From Clostridia bacterium (GTDB lineage: Bacteria; Bacillota; Clostridia; Acetivibrionales; DSM-2933), in NCBI GenBank assembly GCA_026418275.1, contig JAOABQ010000056.1:1-64000 (forward strand): a stretch of 64,000 nucleotides of DNA. Reading direction: 5' to 3'. A program made the position numbers and the translations under genes. The notes beneath the pieces were generated by a model. It was not told the DNA's origin, did not search any database, and worked only from the letters and a program-made list of their open reading frames with translations. Below, one piece after another: positions 59,576-64,000 of the stretch (position 1 is the stretch's first letter; every line of letters begins with the position of its first letter).

Positions 59576-60484
59576 ATGAGAAATTTAAAAAAAATGATGA
59601 CACTTTTTATTGTTTCACTTTTTACATTATCTTTGATGTTTTCAACATTTGCAAATGCTACAACCAGCACAACAACATACGATGCAGCATGCTATAAAAC
59701 AATCAACGGCCTTTATGAATTAACCGATGGTGCAGAAATTATGTTAAAGAATTTAAACACAAATGGGGTTTCATGGGCAAGTTGGTATATGGGGGGAAGA
59801 AATGGTTTTATCCCAATGGTACAAACAACCAAAGATCCATTAAATTTCCGTCAAAGCGCGTCCTTTAAAGTTAAAAAATTTAGTGAAAATACATATGGGT
59901 TATATATTAAGAGTCCATACGATAACTTTGATTATTACCTGTGTGTGATGAATGATTCTACAATTAACTTGAAGCGGACGGATTCAGCAGATATTCTAAC
60001 GTATAAATGGAATATTTCCCTTTCCAATGGCAAATCAAATATAAAACCTGTAGGAGACAATGCACCGGTTATCCGTATGTTATGTGCAAGCCCTGATAGT
60101 TCCGTGCTTGGATTGGGATCAACAGAAGCGGGTATATCTGCTGCCAACGTTTGGTCCATAAAAAAAGCGATGCCATGTACAATAGAATATAAGGAATCCA
60201 GTTATGAAAAGGGATACAGCGGAAATATCACAATAACCAATAAAGGGAATTATACAATAAAAGACTGGTCCTTATACTTCTTCTACCAAAATGATATTTC
60301 GTCCGCATCGTTTGTGGGCGCTAAGCTCCAAAGCTATCATAATGGGGAGTATGTTGTTAAAAATGATGGCACAAATGCTATGATCTATCCTTGGGATAAA
60401 GTAACCTTCAATTTTTACTCAGAACTTACAAACATAACAGACAAACCAAATTTCTTCAAGGTTATTGATAACAGCGATTTCTAA
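59576..60484 (+). CDS. Secreted protein with cellulose-binding-like C-terminal domain
   Basis: A 302-residue exported protein. Its signal peptide (MRNLKKMMTLFIVSLFTLSL..., cleaved near ANA at 26-28) is followed by a beta-rich domain to about residue 205 (YKTINGLYELTDGAEIMLKN; WASWYMGGRNGFIP). The C-terminal 95 residues fit the CBM2-like/fibronectin-style layout: SGNITITNKGNYTIKDWSLY, NGEYVVKNDGTNAMIYPW and DKVTFNFYSELTN. No catalytic residues are recognised, so it may be a binding or scaffold protein of a polysaccharide-degrading organism. ATG follows AAGGAGG. An operator palindrome and terminator bracket it. Confidence 0.7.
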   Translation: MRNLKKMMTLFIVSLFTLSLMFSTFANATTSTTTYDAACYKTINGLYELTDGAEIMLKNLNTNGVSWASWYMGGRNGFIPMVQTTKDPLNFRQSASFKVKKFSENTYGLYIKSPYDNFDYYLCVMNDSTINLKRTDSADILTYKWNISLSNGKSNIKPVGDNAPVIRMLCASPDSSVLGLGSTEAGISAANVWSIKKAMPCTIEYKESSYEKGYSGNITITNKGNYTIKDWSLYFFYQNDISSASFVGAKLQSYHNGEYVVKNDGTNAMIYPWDKVTFNFYSELTNITDKPNFFKVIDNSDF

Positions 60485-60532
60485 TTTTAACTTAAATATT
60501 TAGATTGATTTAAATAATGAAAAATTTAATCT

Positions 60533-60570
60533 GGAGTGTTGATGCTTGTCTGTCAATACTCCTTTTTTAT
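60533..60570 (+). terminator. Terminator of the secreted protein gene
   Basis: GGAGTGTTGA pairs with TCAATACTCC (one G-U), followed by a T-run. Confidence 0.75.
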
Positions 60571-60885
60571 ATGACCGAAGTCATATAAGGTTATGACTTC
60601 CTTTTAAAGCCGTAATAATGCAGCTTTTTTAACCATTAAAATTAAGGTGCTGGCATCTATAGATAACGAAGTGTAAACATAGTAAAATTCGAGAGATGAA
60701 ATACTTGGTTTACGTGGTCTTTCAGAAATCGAAATTTTACTTTTACAGTTTGTTATCTATAATATGAACAACCATTCCTTTGTAACCAAGGTGAAATGTT
60801 TATTAGGGTTCCATTTCATTTCTGGCGGAATGAAAAAAATCGTGCTATGATATTATGTAATCAGATAGAAAGATGGTGGCCGGGC
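60571..60885. other. Intergenic region with M2 copy 2
   Basis: About 315 bases, one third filled by M2 copy 2 (60656-60763). The rest holds no recognised gene; the start of the next gene is uncertain within 60796-60907. Confidence 0.4.
60656..60763 (+). repeat. M2 MITE-like repeat, copy 2
   Basis: A 108-nt copy, inverted relative to the one at 44668-44775, with terminal inverted repeats TAGATAACGAAGTGTAAACA and the matching right end. It lies just ahead of the MFS gene. Confidence 0.75.
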
Positions 60886-62677
<1,792 letters not shown>

Positions 62678-62687
62678 AGGTGAACAT

Positions 62688-63650
62688 ATGATTGATGTGA
62701 CTGCAATAGGTGAGATTCTTATTGATTTCACACCCTCCGGGTTTTCGGAACAAGGTAATTTGTGTTTTGAAAGAAATCCAGGGGGAGCACCTGCCAATGT
62801 CCTTGCGTGCATTTCAAAGCTGGGAGGGAAAACTGCGTTTATAGGTAAGGTAGGCAATGATTTGTTCGGGCATTATCTGTCAGGGGTTCTGAATCAGTAT
62901 GATATTTGCACCCAAGGGCTTAGGTTTTCCGACACTGCCGGTACAACTTTAGCCTTTGTTGAATTGGATCAAAGCGGAGACCGCTCTTTTAGTTTTTACC
63001 GGAATCCAGGTGCGGATACAATGCTTTCTAAAGATGAAGTAGATTATGATCTTATTGAAAATTCTAAAGTATTTCACTGTGGCTCTTTGTCCCTTACGGA
63101 TGAGCCGTCCAAAACAGCCACCATATCTGCCTTGAATTATGCTAAAAGCTGTGGATGCACCATCTCATGCGATCCTAATTTACGCCTTCGGTTATGGAGG
63201 AGCGAGGATATTGCCCGGGAAACCATAAAATCTCTTATAGGATATGCGGATATATTGAAAATCTCGCTGGAGGAGTTGGAATTTATCACCGGGTATAAAA
63301 ATTTAACCGAGGGGCTTAAGGTACTTAAGAAGGATTTTGAAATTCCTTTGATTCTTGTCACATTAGGAGCTGAAGGCTGCTGTTATCATTTTAAAGGGAC
63401 AACTGCTAAAAAGCCTGGATTTAAAAGTGTGAACACATTGGATACAACGGGAGCAGGTGATGCTTTCCTCGGTGGATTTCTCTATGGCATGTTGGAGAGA
63501 GGGATAGTAAAACCCAAAGAGTTGGAGATGGAGGTACTTGAGGAAATCGTTCATTTTTCCAATGCTGTTGCTGCTCTATGTACTACGAAAAGAGGGGCAA
63601 TACCGGCAATGCCCGATTTGGATTTGGTAAAAAGGCTTATAAAGGGATAG
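62688..63650 (+). CDS. PfkB family carbohydrate kinase (fructokinase-like)
   Basis: A 320-residue ribokinase-fold enzyme. It begins MIDVTAIGEILIDFTPSGFS, with the sugar-binding N-ERNPGGAPANVLACISKLGG block and the phosphate-binding end motif DTTGAGDAFLGGFLYGMLE, whose aspartate is the catalytic base. The sequence is closest to bacterial fructokinases (ScrK type). ATG at 62688 is five bases after AGAGGTG. It lies after the isomerase and MFS genes, consistent with import, isomerisation and phosphorylation of one sugar. No terminator follows directly; a hairpin lies at 63829. Confidence 0.92.
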   Translation: MIDVTAIGEILIDFTPSGFSEQGNLCFERNPGGAPANVLACISKLGGKTAFIGKVGNDLFGHYLSGVLNQYDICTQGLRFSDTAGTTLAFVELDQSGDRSFSFYRNPGADTMLSKDEVDYDLIENSKVFHCGSLSLTDEPSKTATISALNYAKSCGCTISCDPNLRLRLWRSEDIARETIKSLIGYADILKISLEELEFITGYKNLTEGLKVLKKDFEIPLILVTLGAEGCCYHFKGTTAKKPGFKSVNTLDTTGAGDAFLGGFLYGMLERGIVKPKELEMEVLEEIVHFSNAVAALCTTKRGAIPAMPDLDLVKRLIKG

Positions 63651-63969
63651 GTAAAATTGGAAATAAAAGTACAATATAGGAATAATGTATTGATTGTTTG
63701 GGTTGTTGATAAAAATCAAGTTACTTTTCATTATACCTATTGTTTGGAGAATTAAGTGTTTAACTCTTGTGCCATAAAATGTTGAAAAAAGTTTTACTAT
63801 ATTTTATATAAGTGATATAATGATATGCAAGAACATTCGATCATGAGAAAATGAAGGAATGTTCTTTCTTTATAGCATAAATTATATAAGGGGGAATTTG
63901 CCAAGATCAGATAGGGAAGAGAGCTACAAAAAGAGAGAAGACGAATGAGTGGCTAAGGAGGTTTAAGGT
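63651..63969. other. Intergenic region
   Basis: About 320 AT-rich bases with no gene. The hairpin AAGAACATTC/GAATGTTCTT (63829-63866) followed by TCTTT may end the sugar operon. Confidence 0.4.
63829..63870 (+). terminator. Possible terminator
   Basis: A ten-pair stem (63829-63838 with 63857-63866), a long loop, and a weak T-run. Confidence 0.4.
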
Positions 63970-64000
63970 ATGAAGGGTAAGAGTAAGGAATACAAGGTAA
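63970..64000 (+). CDS. Start of a gene cut by the window end
   Basis: ATG at 63970 follows AAGGAGGTTTAAGGT. Only ten codons are visible (MKGKSKEYKV). The strong ribosome site supports a real gene, but nothing can be said of its product. Confidence 0.6.
   Translation, partial: MKGKSKEYKV

Overview
The window is low-GC DNA from an anaerobic, probably spore-forming Firmicute of the clostridial class. The support is: strong AGGAGG-type ribosome sites with several TTG and GTG starts, RNase J, TmcAL, a PIN-PhoH ATPase, sigma-54, two 2-oxoacid:ferredoxin oxidoreductases, a radical SAM/SPASM enzyme, a RACo-like activator and glutamine synthetase III. A secreted protein with a cellulose-binding-like C-terminus and several sugar loci fit a plant-polysaccharide degrader such as the Acetivibrio/Ruminiclostridium group; that placement is inference. 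I saw no rRNA, tRNA, prophage, transposase gene or CRISPR array.

Layout. 0-5 kb: small accessory genes (DUF3298 protein, a 49-residue protein, a zinc ribbon, a DUF6941-like protein, a cupin) and a two-gene SH3/coiled-coil operon. 5-15.7 kb: housekeeping genes (PIN-PhoH, family 4 glycosyltransferase, RNase J, a corrinoid methyltransferase-like protein, phosphodiester glycosidase, TmcAL, a ferritin-like protein, asparaginase II). 15.7-25.5 kb: envelope and zinc-ribbon proteins, a lipoprotein cyclophilin, a RACo-like ferredoxin/ATPase, 5-formyl-THF cyclo-ligase and a CPBP protease. 25.7-30.5 kb: rpoN, an HD-GYP protein and a run of very small membrane proteins, three of them related. 30.5-36.6 kb: aminotransferase, archaeal-type phosphoglycerate mutase, Fur regulator with amidohydrolase, secreted protein, flavodoxin-like reductase. 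37-41.9 kb: a tight operon tcdA - P-loop ATPase - PilZ - four-subunit 2-oxoacid:ferredoxin oxidoreductase. 42-48.5 kb: sugar ABC importer without its own ATPase, a LacI regulator and a BadF/NagK-type sugar kinase, with matching LacI-like operators. 48.5-56.8 kb: lipoprotein, glutamine synthetase III, transglutaminase-like membrane protein, YmaF-like protein and a second (gamma-alpha fused) oxidoreductase. 57-59.1 kb: an unusual lipoprotein paired with a radical SAM/SPASM enzyme. 59.5-63.7 kb: the secreted carbohydrate-binding-like protein and a sugar operon (MFS, D-lyxose-isomerase-like, PfkB kinase). A new gene begins at 63970.

Beyond the genes, the window is rich in small dispersed repeats. 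The most notable (L1) is about 100 nt. It occurs in four full copies and one half copy, and three of the full copies lie in the same orientation just before the ribosome site of a gene (a zinc-ribbon gene, rpoN, the LacI regulator). Its two hairpins keep pairing through compensatory changes and their loops are complementary, which suggests a structured leader RNA. Two further families look like MITEs (ends TAGTGC/GCACTA, four copies; a second 108-nt family, two copies), and there is a weaker third family. The best candidates for an undescribed system are the L1 leader element and the lipoprotein/radical SAM pair at 57.0-59.1 kb.
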